The notes under the pieces were generated by a model. It was not told where the DNA came from and made no database searches. It saw only the letters and a program-made list of their open reading frames with translations. This document shows, piece after piece, positions 1-5,188 of a DNA stretch of 5,188 nucleotides. The DNA is taken from contig CANRNA010000137.1 in assembly GCA_947631805.1 (NCBI GenBank), positions 1 through 5,188 of the forward strand, in the 5' to 3' direction. Position numbers and translations under genes: made by a program. Origin of the DNA: an uncultured Oscillospiraceae bacterium (lineage in GTDB: Bacteria > Bacillota > Clostridia > Oscillospirales > Oscillospiraceae). How positions within the stretch are numbered: position 1 is the stretch's first letter; the number at the start of each line of letters is the position of its first letter.

Positions 1-260
1 TCCATCACCCCGTCCCGGGCGGTGAGCAAAATGACGGGCATGGCCGATTCGTTCCGCAGCCGCCGGAGCACCTCCAGGCCGTTCAGGCCCGGGAGCATCA
101 GGTCCAGCAGCATCAGGTCGAACCGGCCGGACAGGGCCAGCGCCAGCCCCTCCCGGCCGTCGGCGGCCTTGGCCACGGCGTAGCCCTCGTGTGTCAGCTC
201 CAGCTCCAGAAAGCGGGCGATGCCGCTCTCGTCCTCAACGATAAGGATGTTTATGGGCAC
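1..260 (-). CDS. Response regulator, receiver domain (3' end cut by window edge)
   Basis: This is the N-terminal receiver domain of a two-component response regulator; 86 codons are visible and the rest lies beyond the left edge. Reading from a GTG start it begins MPINILIVEDE. It shows the expected landmarks: the acidic pair E9-D10, the phospho-acceptor D53 in the LLDLMLPGLNG stretch, and the switch threonine T80 in ILLTAR. The conserved lysine of beta-5 and the output domain are outside the window. The style of the receiver (LMLPGLNGLEVLRRLR) resembles OmpR/PhoB-type regulators, so a winged-helix DNA-binding domain is expected, but this is inference. The GTG start is chosen because an AGGAGG lies 7 bases upstream and the protein then starts right at beta-strand 1. 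The DUF4342 gene ends 27 bases upstream, so the two are very likely co-transcribed. Recognition as a receiver is secure; the subfamily is less so. Confidence 0.93.
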   Translation of the reverse strand, partial: MPINILIVEDESGIARFLELELTHEGYAVAKAADGREGLALALSGRFDLMLLDLMLPGLNGLEVLRRLRNESAMPVILLTARDGVM

Positions 261-267
261 GGTGTCG

Positions 268-273
268 CCTCCT
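268..273 (-). promoter_or_regulatory. Ribosome binding site of the response regulator
   Basis: A perfect AGGAGG on the minus strand lies 7 bases before the GTG at 260. It decides this non-ATG start, since no ATG is suitably placed at the beginning of the receiver domain. Confidence 0.8.
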
Positions 274-287
274 CTGCTTTCGGCGTG

Positions 288-827
288 TCAGCTGTGCTCG
301 TCCTCGTCGTGGAGGGACTCCTTGATGCCGTCGGCCAGGTCGCTCATTTTGCCCATGGCGTCATTGATGCTGTCCCGGCCCAGCTGGCGGCCTGTGAACT
401 GATACCGACAGCCCAGAAACAGCCCCGTGATGAGCGCCACCAGTAGCAGCCCGACGCTGGCGAACAGCAGCACGATCAGCACCAGCACCGGCACCGTGAT
501 GATCTGCTTGTCCTGGTGGAAGACCACAAAGTCGTTGTCCAGGGTGATGCGCAGCAGCTTTTTCACATATCCCCACAGGGCCGAGAAGCCATCTGCCAGC
601 ACCTTGTGGTCCTGCCTGCCGCTGACGTTGCGCACCGGGCGCACGCCGCTGTCCCCCGCCGGGCCGGTCTTCATATCCACCGCCGGGCCGGAGGTCTTGT
701 GGGCCCGCTCCAGGGCCACCATGGCGTCCAGCAGGTCCCAGTGGTTCTCCTCTAAGGCGGTGCGGGCCTCCTCCAGGGACACGCCCGCTTTTTTGCTCAG
801 AAGCTCTGCCATTTCGTACCGTTCCAT
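288..827 (-). CDS. UBA-like/DUF4342 domain membrane protein
   Basis: A 179-residue protein of unknown biochemical function. Residues about 6-42 form a UBA-like three-helix unit (AELLSKKAGVSLEEARTALE, then a helix around DLLDAMVALERA), similar in pattern to the UBA helices of EF-Ts and nascent-polypeptide-associated proteins. Residues 43-75 are a low-complexity linker. Residues about 76-150 match my memory of DUF4342 (LWGYVKKLLRITLDNDF...VPVLVLIVLLFASVGLLL), including one long hydrophobic stretch, about 110-140, long enough for one membrane helix or a tight hairpin. The C-terminal tail (about 150-179) is charged and ends in DEDEHS. The ATG at 827 is chosen because it follows AGGAGG with an 8-base spacer. 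The response regulator starts 27 bases downstream, so the protein may act with that two-component system, for example as a membrane-bound accessory; this is inference from context. Family call is fairly sure, role is not. Confidence 0.88.
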   Translation of the reverse strand: MERYEMAELLSKKAGVSLEEARTALEENHWDLLDAMVALERAHKTSGPAVDMKTGPAGDSGVRPVRNVSGRQDHKVLADGFSALWGYVKKLLRITLDNDFVVFHQDKQIITVPVLVLIVLLFASVGLLLVALITGLFLGCRYQFTGRQLGRDSINDAMGKMSDLADGIKESLHDEDEHS

Positions 828-835
828 TCACGATA

Positions 836-841
836 CCTCCT
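836..841 (-). promoter_or_regulatory. Ribosome binding site of the DUF4342 gene
   Basis: AGGAGG (within AAGGAGGT) on the minus strand lies 8 bases before the ATG at 827. It supports that ATG over the in-frame ATG five codons later. Confidence 0.75.
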
Positions 842-858
842 TGTCCTCGTCTGCCCAC

Positions 859-864
859 AGCATA
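859..864 (-). promoter_or_regulatory. Possible extended -10 promoter element for the DUF4342-response regulator unit
   Basis: On the minus strand the sequence TGGTATGCT resembles an extended -10 element (TGn followed by TATGCT, four of six matches to TATAAT). It would place the transcription start about 25 bases before the ATG at 827. No good -35 hexamer is seen 16-18 bases upstream, which is tolerated with an extended -10. It lies in the only gap between the lipoprotein and DUF4342 genes. The match is weak and could be chance. Confidence 0.3.
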
Positions 865-870
865 CCAGCC

Positions 871-896
871 CCGGCTTAAAAGGGAATGGAAGCCGG
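871..896. repeat. Inverted repeat in the gap between the lipoprotein and DUF4342 genes
   Basis: A perfect 7-base inverted repeat, CCGGCTT (871-877) and AAGCCGG (890-896), flanks a 12-base loop. Neither side is followed directly by a clean T-run in its own transcription direction, so it is not a standard intrinsic terminator. It lies just upstream of the possible -10 element at 859-864, so it could also be an operator. The 828-927 gap otherwise shows only A/T-rich runs, including the direct repeat GGATT at 895-899 and 906-910 around six A residues. Confidence 0.4.
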
Positions 897-927
897 ATTA
901 AAAAAGGATTAGAAATCGCCGAAAAAG

Positions 928-2121
928 TCATATCGTCATGGGAGCAGGGCTCCGGAACGGCGTGGGCTCCGGGGTCGGCACGGGGGTGGGTTCCGGGGTG
1001 GGCTCGGGGAAGAAGCCGTAATCCTCCGGGCAGGCGGGGTACTGGCTGGTGTCCCACCAGTACACGCCCCACAGGTCCTCGTCCCCGGCCAGGAAGATGT
1101 CCGTCTCCCCGCCGGAGATGTCCACGTGATAGCTGGTCCCGTCCAGGGTCACGATATTCCAGCAGTGGCTCTCCCCGTCCATCCGGCCCGTCACGGTCCG
1201 GCAGTCGATGCCCAGGGCCTGGCAGCCCGCCTCCAGGGCCAGGGCCATGCCCTCGCTGTCCGCCCCGCCGCCGGTCAGGGCGTCCCAGGCGGTGGAGCCG
1301 GTCTGGGCGGGGCCGCACCGGTCGGTGAGGCAGAGGCACAGGGCGTAGACGAGCTCCGCCTCCCCGCCGCCCTCGGCGTCGGCCCGGCTCTGGGCCTCGG
1401 CCGTCATCTGGGCCAGGGCGTCGGCCAGCTCCTGCCGCCGGGCGGCCAGGGCCGCCTCGTCCATACCGTAGCGGAGGGTTATCTCCGCGATGCGGTCGGT
1501 CCCGGTCTCCGGGTACAGGCCCACCTCCGCCTCCGGCAGCACCGGACAGAGCAGCGGGTCGGCGTAATAGGCCCGGGAGATGTGGTCGTATATGTCCCCG
1601 GCGGTAACGCCGCTCCCTTCCAGGCCCAAAACGAGATAGCTCTCCCCGTGGAGAAGGGCCTGGGCCAGCCGGTCCGGCAGGCTGTCGGCGGGTATAGTCG
1701 GCTCCAGGGCCTCTATCTGGGAGGCGCTGCGCTTGTAGGCGATGTTGACCTGGGCCTGGTAATAGCTGACGATGCGGCTCAAGTCATAGCTGATGTAGTC
1801 CACGGCGAAGGAGCCGATGGCCGTGGAGGACTTGACCGCCCAGCAGGCGGCGGATATGTCCTGACTGATGGAGCCCTCGTAGTTGACGAACTGGAGCTGG
1901 GCCGAGGGGACCCGGTCCGAGACAAGCTGGACGATGGCCCGGCGCAGGGCTGCGTAATCGGTTATATTGTCGTAGGCGATGTCCCCGGCGTCCTCCTGGA
2001 CGGCGGGGGCCTGGTAGGGTTCGCTGACGGTGTATTCCGCGTCGAAGACGGCGGAGCACCCGCCCAGAAACAGCAGCGCCCCCGCCGCCAGCGCCGCCAG
2101 GGCCCGGCGCGGACGGTCCAT
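928..2121 (-). CDS. Predicted lipoprotein with transglutaminase-like domain lacking the catalytic Cys
   Basis: A 397-residue predicted lipoprotein. The first 22 residues form a signal peptide: MDRPRR, a hydrophobic core, then a lipobox FLGGC with C22 as the lipidated residue. Residues about 45-220 form a domain I cannot name. Residues about 260-365 resemble bacterial transglutaminase-like/Cyk3-type domains: the motif GADSEGMALAL, then VTGRMDGESHCWNIV and TSYHVDIS, then WWDTSQYPAC. By that pattern the catalytic triad positions are S289 (normally Cys in a CEGY/CEGM motif), H319 and D334, so His and Asp are kept and the nucleophile is changed. A Pro-Thr-rich tail (about 372-388) follows. The ATG at 2121 is preferred to an in-frame start at 2208 because it begins directly at the signal peptide and overlaps the upstream stop as TGATG, implying translational coupling; the Shine-Dalgarno match is weak. 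It probably sits on the outer face of the membrane, in a binding or structural rather than enzymatic role, which is inference. Confidence 0.85.
   Translation of the reverse strand: MDRPRRALAALAAGALLFLGGCSAVFDAEYTVSEPYQAPAVQEDAGDIAYDNITDYAALRRAIVQLVSDRVPSAQLQFVNYEGSISQDISAACWAVKSSTAIGSFAVDYISYDLSRIVSYYQAQVNIAYKRSASQIEALEPTIPADSLPDRLAQALLHGESYLVLGLEGSGVTAGDIYDHISRAYYADPLLCPVLPEAEVGLYPETGTDRIAEITLRYGMDEAALAARRQELADALAQMTAEAQSRADAEGGGEAELVYALCLCLTDRCGPAQTGSTAWDALTGGGADSEGMALALEAGCQALGIDCRTVTGRMDGESHCWNIVTLDGTSYHVDISGGETDIFLAGDEDLWGVYWWDTSQYPACPEDYGFFPEPTPEPTPVPTPEPTPFRSPAPMTI
958..1008 (-). repeat. Pro-Thr repeat tract in the lipoprotein C-terminus
   Basis: Fifty-one bases encode PEPTPEPTPVPTPEPTP, a tandem set of Pro-x-Pro-Thr units just before the C-terminus. 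The DNA is an imperfect repeat rich in GGGGT/GGGTT on the plus strand. Such tracts usually form stiff extracellular linkers; here it is a terminal tail with only nine residues after it. Its repeat nature makes length variation between strains likely. Confidence 0.75.
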
Positions 2122-2711
2122 CAGTAGCCCAGGTCCTGGCGGATGAGCACGACCTCCATGCTGTCGCACCACCAGGGCCGCTTCCACAGCACCAGCAGGG
2201 CGTTGCACAGCCGCTCCGGGGAGGCACAGTCATAGCACTTGTCCGCCCCGACGGCGCAGGGGGTCTTTTTCGACAGACGGCGGGCGTTCAGGGGAGCGGC
2301 CACGTTCCGGGCCCGGTCCAGGGCCTCGGGGAAGGGGCCGGACAGCTTGTTCCGGCCTATGACGAATATGACCCGCTCCTTTTTCATCACGGACCCGGCC
2401 AGACGGTTGCCCCGGCCGTCGATGTTCAGGATGAAGCCCTCCTGGCTGACGGCGTTGGCGCTGGTGAGATACACCTGGGCGTTGCAGGCGTTGAGGCACA
2501 CGTCCTCGCCGGGCTGGACCTGGTGCCAGTAGACGGTGTTGTCCGCCGCCAGCCGGTCATACACGTCCAGGGCCCCCAGGGTCATACTGCCGCCCATGCC
2601 CACGGTCTTGCCGTGGATGGACCCGGCCAGATAGTCCGCCGCCTGCTCCTTGGTATCGAACACCTTCACGTCGAAGCCGTTTTTCCGCAGGTTTTCGATG
2701 ATGTGCTCCAT
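2121..2711 (-). CDS. LUD domain protein (LutC/DUF162-like)
   Basis: A 196-residue soluble protein of the LUD family (LutC/YkgG, DUF162). Family landmarks visible are GMGGSMTLGALDVYDRL at about 38-54, the segment SANAVSQEGFILNIDGRGNR at 84-103, the strand ERVIFVIGRNKL at about 112-123, and a C-terminal Cys cluster C152-x6-C159-x2-C162-x6-C169 ending in SPERLCN. LutC itself works with LutA and LutB in iron-sulfur dependent lactate oxidation, but no LutA or LutB gene is present here. Short stand-alone LUD proteins of this kind are common in Clostridia and their reaction is not established. The Cys cluster could bind a metal or iron-sulfur centre (inference). The ATG at 2711 follows AGGAGG by 8 bases. 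The yitT stop is 15 bases upstream, and the stop of this gene overlaps the lipoprotein start by one base, so all three are probably one operon. Confidence 0.9.
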   Translation of the reverse strand: MEHIIENLRKNGFDVKVFDTKEQAADYLAGSIHGKTVGMGGSMTLGALDVYDRLAADNTVYWHQVQPGEDVCLNACNAQVYLTSANAVSQEGFILNIDGRGNRLAGSVMKKERVIFVIGRNKLSGPFPEALDRARNVAAPLNARRLSKKTPCAVGADKCYDCASPERLCNALLVLWKRPWWCDSMEVVLIRQDLGY

Positions 2712-2719
2712 GGTCTTTT

Positions 2720-2725
2720 CCTCCT
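2720..2725 (-). promoter_or_regulatory. Ribosome binding site of the LUD gene
   Basis: AGGAGG on the minus strand lies 8 bases before the ATG at 2711 and one base after the TAA of the yitT-family gene. This tight packing supports co-transcription and possible re-initiation. Confidence 0.8.
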
Positions 2726-2726
2726 G

Positions 2727-3599
2727 TTAATCTATTTTTTCAAGGTCCTGGAAGTTCTTTCCGAAGACTTCATGGGACTGGGTGACGATGACGAAGGCGT
2801 GCTCGTCGATGTCGGAGACGATCTTTTTCAGGGCGGGTATCTGGTGGCGCTTCACGGCGCACAGCACCACATACCGGTCCTCGCCGCTGTAGGCCCCCTC
2901 GCCCTTGAGCAGCGTGGCGCCCCGGCGGAGCCGACCGCCGATGGTCTGGGCGATATCCTGAGGGTAGCTGGTGATGATGTAGCAGACGCTGGAGTTGGAC
3001 GTGCCGTACAGGAGCAGGTTGACCATCCGGGAGGACACGAACATGGTGATGACCGTGTACATGGCCGCGTCGGCCCGCCGGAATATGAGGGCGAAGGCGG
3101 CCACCACCACCGCGTCCAGCACCAGGCCGATGGTCCCCAGCTGGATATAGGCGTATTTGCGCCGGAGCATCCGGGAGAGGATGTCCGTGCCGCCGCTGGT
3201 GCCCCCGGCGGTGAAGATGAGCCCGTAGCCCAGGCCCCGGAGAAGGCCGCCGTATACCGCCGCCAGCAGGATGTCGTTGGTGAGGGTGACGTGGAACAGG
3301 GCGAAAAAGTCAATGGCCAGGCTGGACCCCACCATGCCTATGAGGGAGTAGACGATGAACCGCAGGCCGAACTGCTTCCAGGCCACCGCGAACAGGGGTA
3401 TGTTCATCACGATGATCATCACGCCCACGGGCAAGCCCAAAAGCAGGTTCAATATCTGGGCGATGCCGGTCAGGCCGCCGGAGACGATGCTGTTGGGGAA
3501 GGTGAGAAAGGAGAAGCTGAAGCCGACGATGATGCAGCCGACGATGTTGATGGCCACGGCCTTGCCGTCGGTCTTGAGAAATTGAAGCACTTTTTGCAT
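2727..3599 (-). CDS. YitT family membrane protein (DUF161 plus DUF2179)
   Basis: A 290-residue membrane protein of the YitT family. About five or six hydrophobic segments are seen between residues 14 and 198 (around 14-36, 43-72, 79-101, 108-131, 152-173 and 180-198). The conserved glycine-rich signatures NSIVSGGLTGIAQIL (36-50) and FTAGGTSGGTDIL (129-141) mark the membrane domain. Residues about 205-285 form the cytosolic DUF2179 domain, with RRGATLLKGEGAYSGEDR (225-242) and DEHAFVIVTQSHEVFGKNF (265-283). The length fits the family (about 280-300). The transport or sensing role of YitT proteins is not established. The ATG at 3599 is chosen because it begins directly before the first membrane segment; the frame stays open far upstream, but that extension has no YitT character and overlaps the topoisomerase gene. 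The ribosome site is weak (GAGG at 3605-3608, 5-base spacer). Confidence 0.92.
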   Translation of the reverse strand: MQKVLQFLKTDGKAVAINIVGCIIVGFSFSFLTFPNSIVSGGLTGIAQILNLLLGLPVGVMIIVMNIPLFAVAWKQFGLRFIVYSLIGMVGSSLAIDFFALFHVTLTNDILLAAVYGGLLRGLGYGLIFTAGGTSGGTDILSRMLRRKYAYIQLGTIGLVLDAVVVAAFALIFRRADAAMYTVITMFVSSRMVNLLLYGTSNSSVCYIITSYPQDIAQTIGGRLRRGATLLKGEGAYSGEDRYVVLCAVKRHQIPALKKIVSDIDEHAFVIVTQSHEVFGKNFQDLEKID

Positions 3600-3616
3600 A
3601 TAAGCCTCGCAGAGTT

Positions 3617-3632
3617 TGCGCCCGCAGGCGCA
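3617..3632. repeat. Perfect short hairpin upstream of the yitT-family gene
   Basis: TGCGCC (3617-3622) and GGCGCA (3627-3632) form a perfect 6-base stem with a 4-base loop. On the minus strand it lies about 18 bases before the yitT ATG, close to the weak ribosome site. It is not followed by a T-run on the minus strand. It may influence translation initiation, or be chance in GC-rich DNA. Confidence 0.4.
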
Positions 3633-3644
3633 GATAAAATGGGA

Positions 3645-3663
3645 CCGGGGGCGCGTGCCCCGG
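3645..3663. repeat. GC-rich hairpin between the topoisomerase and yitT-family genes
   Basis: CCGGGG (3645-3650) and CCCCGG (3658-3663) form a 6-base all-GC stem with a 7-base loop. On the minus strand the sequence after it is GTCCCATTTTATC, with only four T residues in a row, so it is at best an imperfect terminator for the topoisomerase gene. The 122-base gap 3600-3721 also holds a weak GCCTT/AAGGC pairing at 3695-3713. I see no convincing promoter in it. Confidence 0.35.
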
Positions 3664-3721
3664 GAAAATTCCTCATCGGCCTGCAAGTGTGCGGGCCTTC
3701 TCATTTGAAAGGCTCTGCCCT

Positions 3722-5188
3722 TCAGATGAACGTCATCTGTTCTTCGCCCCGGTCGGCGTCGGTGAGCTTTGCCCCGGCGGCGGGGATGGAGCGGACCCGG
3801 TAGCGGGCCTGGTTCCGGATGGGGGATCCCGACAAAAGCTGGGCCCGGACCACGGGATACTTTTTCACGGTCATCACCTGCACGCCCTGGGTGGTGCGGC
3901 TGGTCTTGGGGGCCAGCAGGGCCGTGCTGAACACCACGCACCGGCCCTCCGCCGAGGTGACCGCTATCTCCTGCTCCTCCTCCAGGGGCAGAAGGGCCGC
4001 CAGGGGGGATTTGTCGCTGTAGGCGCCGGTGAGCTTTTTCCGGTTGGTCTTGGTGGCGTAGGCCGCCAGGGGCAGCCGGGCGCACTTGCCGTTTTGGAAG
4101 AACAGCAGGATGGTGCCGGAGTAGTCCCCGCACAGCACGGCGGAGAGGATGGTCTCCCCCTCGTCCATGCCCAGCGCGCCGGGCAGATAGTCCCCCAGGG
4201 CGCTGGCCTTCGTCTCCTTCACGTCGGCCACCCGCAGCTTGTATGCCTGCTGCCGGTTGGTGAACAGCAGCAGCTCCGCGGTGTTGGAGCTGTCCCAGTA
4301 CCAGCCCAGGCCGTCGTCCTCCTTGTACTTCTGCTCCCCGCTCATCCGCAGGCTCTGGGGGGTTATCTTCTTGAAATACCCGTGCCGGGACAAAAACAGG
4401 TGGACGGGGTAGTCCTCTGCCCCGGCGGGGGTGTCGTCATAAGTCTCTATCTCCTTGGCGTAGACAAGGCCGGTCCGCCGGGGAGAGGGGTATTTCTTCA
4501 TCACCTGGCGCAGCTCGTCGGTGATGATGGACCGGATGCGCCGCCGGTTGGACAGGGTGTCCTCCAGGTCCTTTATCTCCTCCGCCAGGGCGGAGGTCTC
4601 CTCCACCCGCTTGAGGATGTACTCCCGGTTTATGTTGCGCAGGCGTATCTCCGCCACGTACTCCGCCTGGACCTGGTCGATGCCGAAGCCTATCATCAGG
4701 TTGGGCACTACCTCGGCCTCGGTCTCCGTTTCCCGGATGATGGCGATGGCCTTGTCGATGTCCAGCAAAATGGCCTTCAGGCCCTCCAGCAGGTGGAGCT
4801 TTTCCCGTTTTTTCGTCAGGTCGAAATACACCCGTCGCCGGACGCACTCTGTCCGCCAGGCTATCCACTCGGTGAGTATCTCGCCCACCCCCAGCACCTG
4901 GGGGGACCCGGCGATAAGTATGTTGAAGTTGCAGGGGTAGTTGTCCTGCAGGGGCGTGAGCCGGAACAGCTTGGCCATGAGCCTGTCCGGGTCGGTGCCC
5001 CGCTTCACGTCGATGGCCAGCTTGAGCCCGCCCAGGTCCGTCTCGTCCCGCATGTCGGCTATCTCCCGGACCTTCCCCTCCCGGATGAGGTCCCGGCACT
5101 TGTCGATGACCGCCTCGGCGGTGGTGGTGTAGGGCAGCTCGTATATCTCGATGATGTGCTCCTTCTCCACATAGCGCCACCTGGCCCG
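3722..5188 (-). CDS. Type IIA DNA topoisomerase subunit A, ParC/GyrA family (5' end cut by window edge)
   Basis: This is the C-terminal 488 or so residues of a gyrase/topoisomerase IV A subunit, which breaks and rejoins DNA together with a B subunit. The frame is open to the right edge (reading RARWRY before VEKEHIIEIYELPYTTT), so the GTG at 5170 is internal. The segment EIYELPYTTTAEAVIDKCRDLI and the following DETDLGGLKLAIDVKRG match the conserved part of the breakage-reunion domain after the catalytic tyrosine, which lies outside the window. RLTPLQDNYPCNFNIL, the long coiled-coil region (about 100-225 from the GTG) and EIRLRNINREYILKRVEE are typical of the family. Residues about 230-482 are a shortened beta-pinwheel C-terminal domain; a GyrA-box-like site is only degenerate (SRTTQGVQVMTVKK at about 424-437). 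The absence of a canonical QRRGGKG box points to a topoisomerase IV-like rather than gyrase subunit. ParC versus a GyrA paralogue cannot be settled here, so no symbol is given. Confidence 0.92.
   Translation of the reverse strand, partial: RARWRYVEKEHIIEIYELPYTTTAEAVIDKCRDLIREGKVREIADMRDETDLGGLKLAIDVKRGTDPDRLMAKLFRLTPLQDNYPCNFNILIAGSPQVLGVGEILTEWIAWRTECVRRRVYFDLTKKREKLHLLEGLKAILLDIDKAIAIIRETETEAEVVPNLMIGFGIDQVQAEYVAEIRLRNINREYILKRVEETSALAEEIKDLEDTLSNRRRIRSIITDELRQVMKKYPSPRRTGLVYAKEIETYDDTPAGAEDYPVHLFLSRHGYFKKITPQSLRMSGEQKYKEDDGLGWYWDSSNTAELLLFTNRQQAYKLRVADVKETKASALGDYLPGALGMDEGETILSAVLCGDYSGTILLFFQNGKCARLPLAAYATKTNRKKLTGAYSDKSPLAALLPLEEEQEIAVTSAEGRCVVFSTALLAPKTSRTTQGVQVMTVKKYPVVRAQLLSGSPIRNQARYRVRSIPAAGAKLTDADRGEEQMTFI

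Noticed and set aside
361..858. Alternative minus-strand frame and plus-strand frames over the DUF4342 gene
   Set aside because: They have no domain or ribosome site support, whereas the 288-827 frame has a strong ribosome site and recognisable domains.
958..1008. The repeat tract as a possible CRISPR or intergenic repeat
   Set aside because: It is in frame within the lipoprotein gene and encodes a Pro-Thr tail; there is no spacer pattern.
1126..2127. A plus-strand open frame of 333 codons
   Set aside because: It is antisense to the lipoprotein gene, which has a clear signal peptide and domain; the plus-strand translation is low-complexity with no family character.
2122..2208. An upstream start for the lipoprotein gene at 2208
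   Set aside because: It would place 29 extra residues before the signal peptide and overlap the LUD gene; the ATG at 2121 gives a standard lipoprotein signal.
2523..3803. A long open frame of 426 codons on the plus strand
   Set aside because: It lies antisense to the LUD and YitT genes, is rich in Gly/Ala/Asp/His/Val without any recognisable domain, and is the expected by-product of GC-rich coding sequence.
3600..4133. An upstream extension of the yitT frame by 178 codons
   Set aside because: The extension is Pro/Gly/Arg-rich, overlaps the well-supported topoisomerase gene in another frame, and the membrane protein begins naturally at the ATG at 3599.
5168..5170. The GTG at 5170 as the start of the topoisomerase gene
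   Set aside because: The frame stays open to the window edge and the codons before it (RARWRY) fit the conserved domain, so the gene is cut by the edge and this GTG is an internal Val codon.

Overview
The window is GC-rich bacterial DNA carrying five protein-coding genes, all on the minus strand. Two are cut by the window edges. The protein families (a ParC/GyrA-type subunit with a short C-terminal domain, a YitT membrane protein, a stand-alone LUD-domain protein, a DUF4342 protein beside a response regulator), the strong AGGAGG ribosome binding sites and the high GC suggest a GC-rich Clostridia genome, most like the Oscillospiraceae. This taxonomy is inferred from family recognition, not from a database search.

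In transcription order (right to left): (1) 5188-3722 is the C-terminal part of a type IIA topoisomerase A subunit, with its 5' end outside the window. (2) A gene-free gap of about 120 bases contains GC-rich hairpins. (3) 3599-2727 encodes a complete YitT-family membrane protein. (4) 15 bases later, 2711-2121 encodes a LUD-domain (LutC/DUF162-like) protein. (5) Its stop overlaps, as TGATG, the start of a predicted lipoprotein at 2121-928. That protein has a transglutaminase-like fold in which the expected catalytic Cys is a Ser. (6) A gap of about 100 bases holds a possible weak promoter and an inverted repeat. (7) 827-288 encodes a small UBA-like plus DUF4342 membrane protein. (8) 27 bases later, from 260 to beyond the left edge, comes the receiver domain of a response regulator.

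There appear to be two transcription units at least: yitT-LUD-lipoprotein, tightly packed with overlap or short spacing, and DUF4342-response regulator, probably continuing into a regulator output domain and perhaps a histidine kinase to the left. The topoisomerase may or may not be co-transcribed with the yitT unit. I see no CRISPR array, tRNA, rRNA, insertion sequence or phage gene. The most notable points are the Cys-to-Ser change in the transglutaminase-like lipoprotein and the pairing of a UBA/DUF4342 membrane protein with a two-component regulator. I did not find a clear new multi-gene system.
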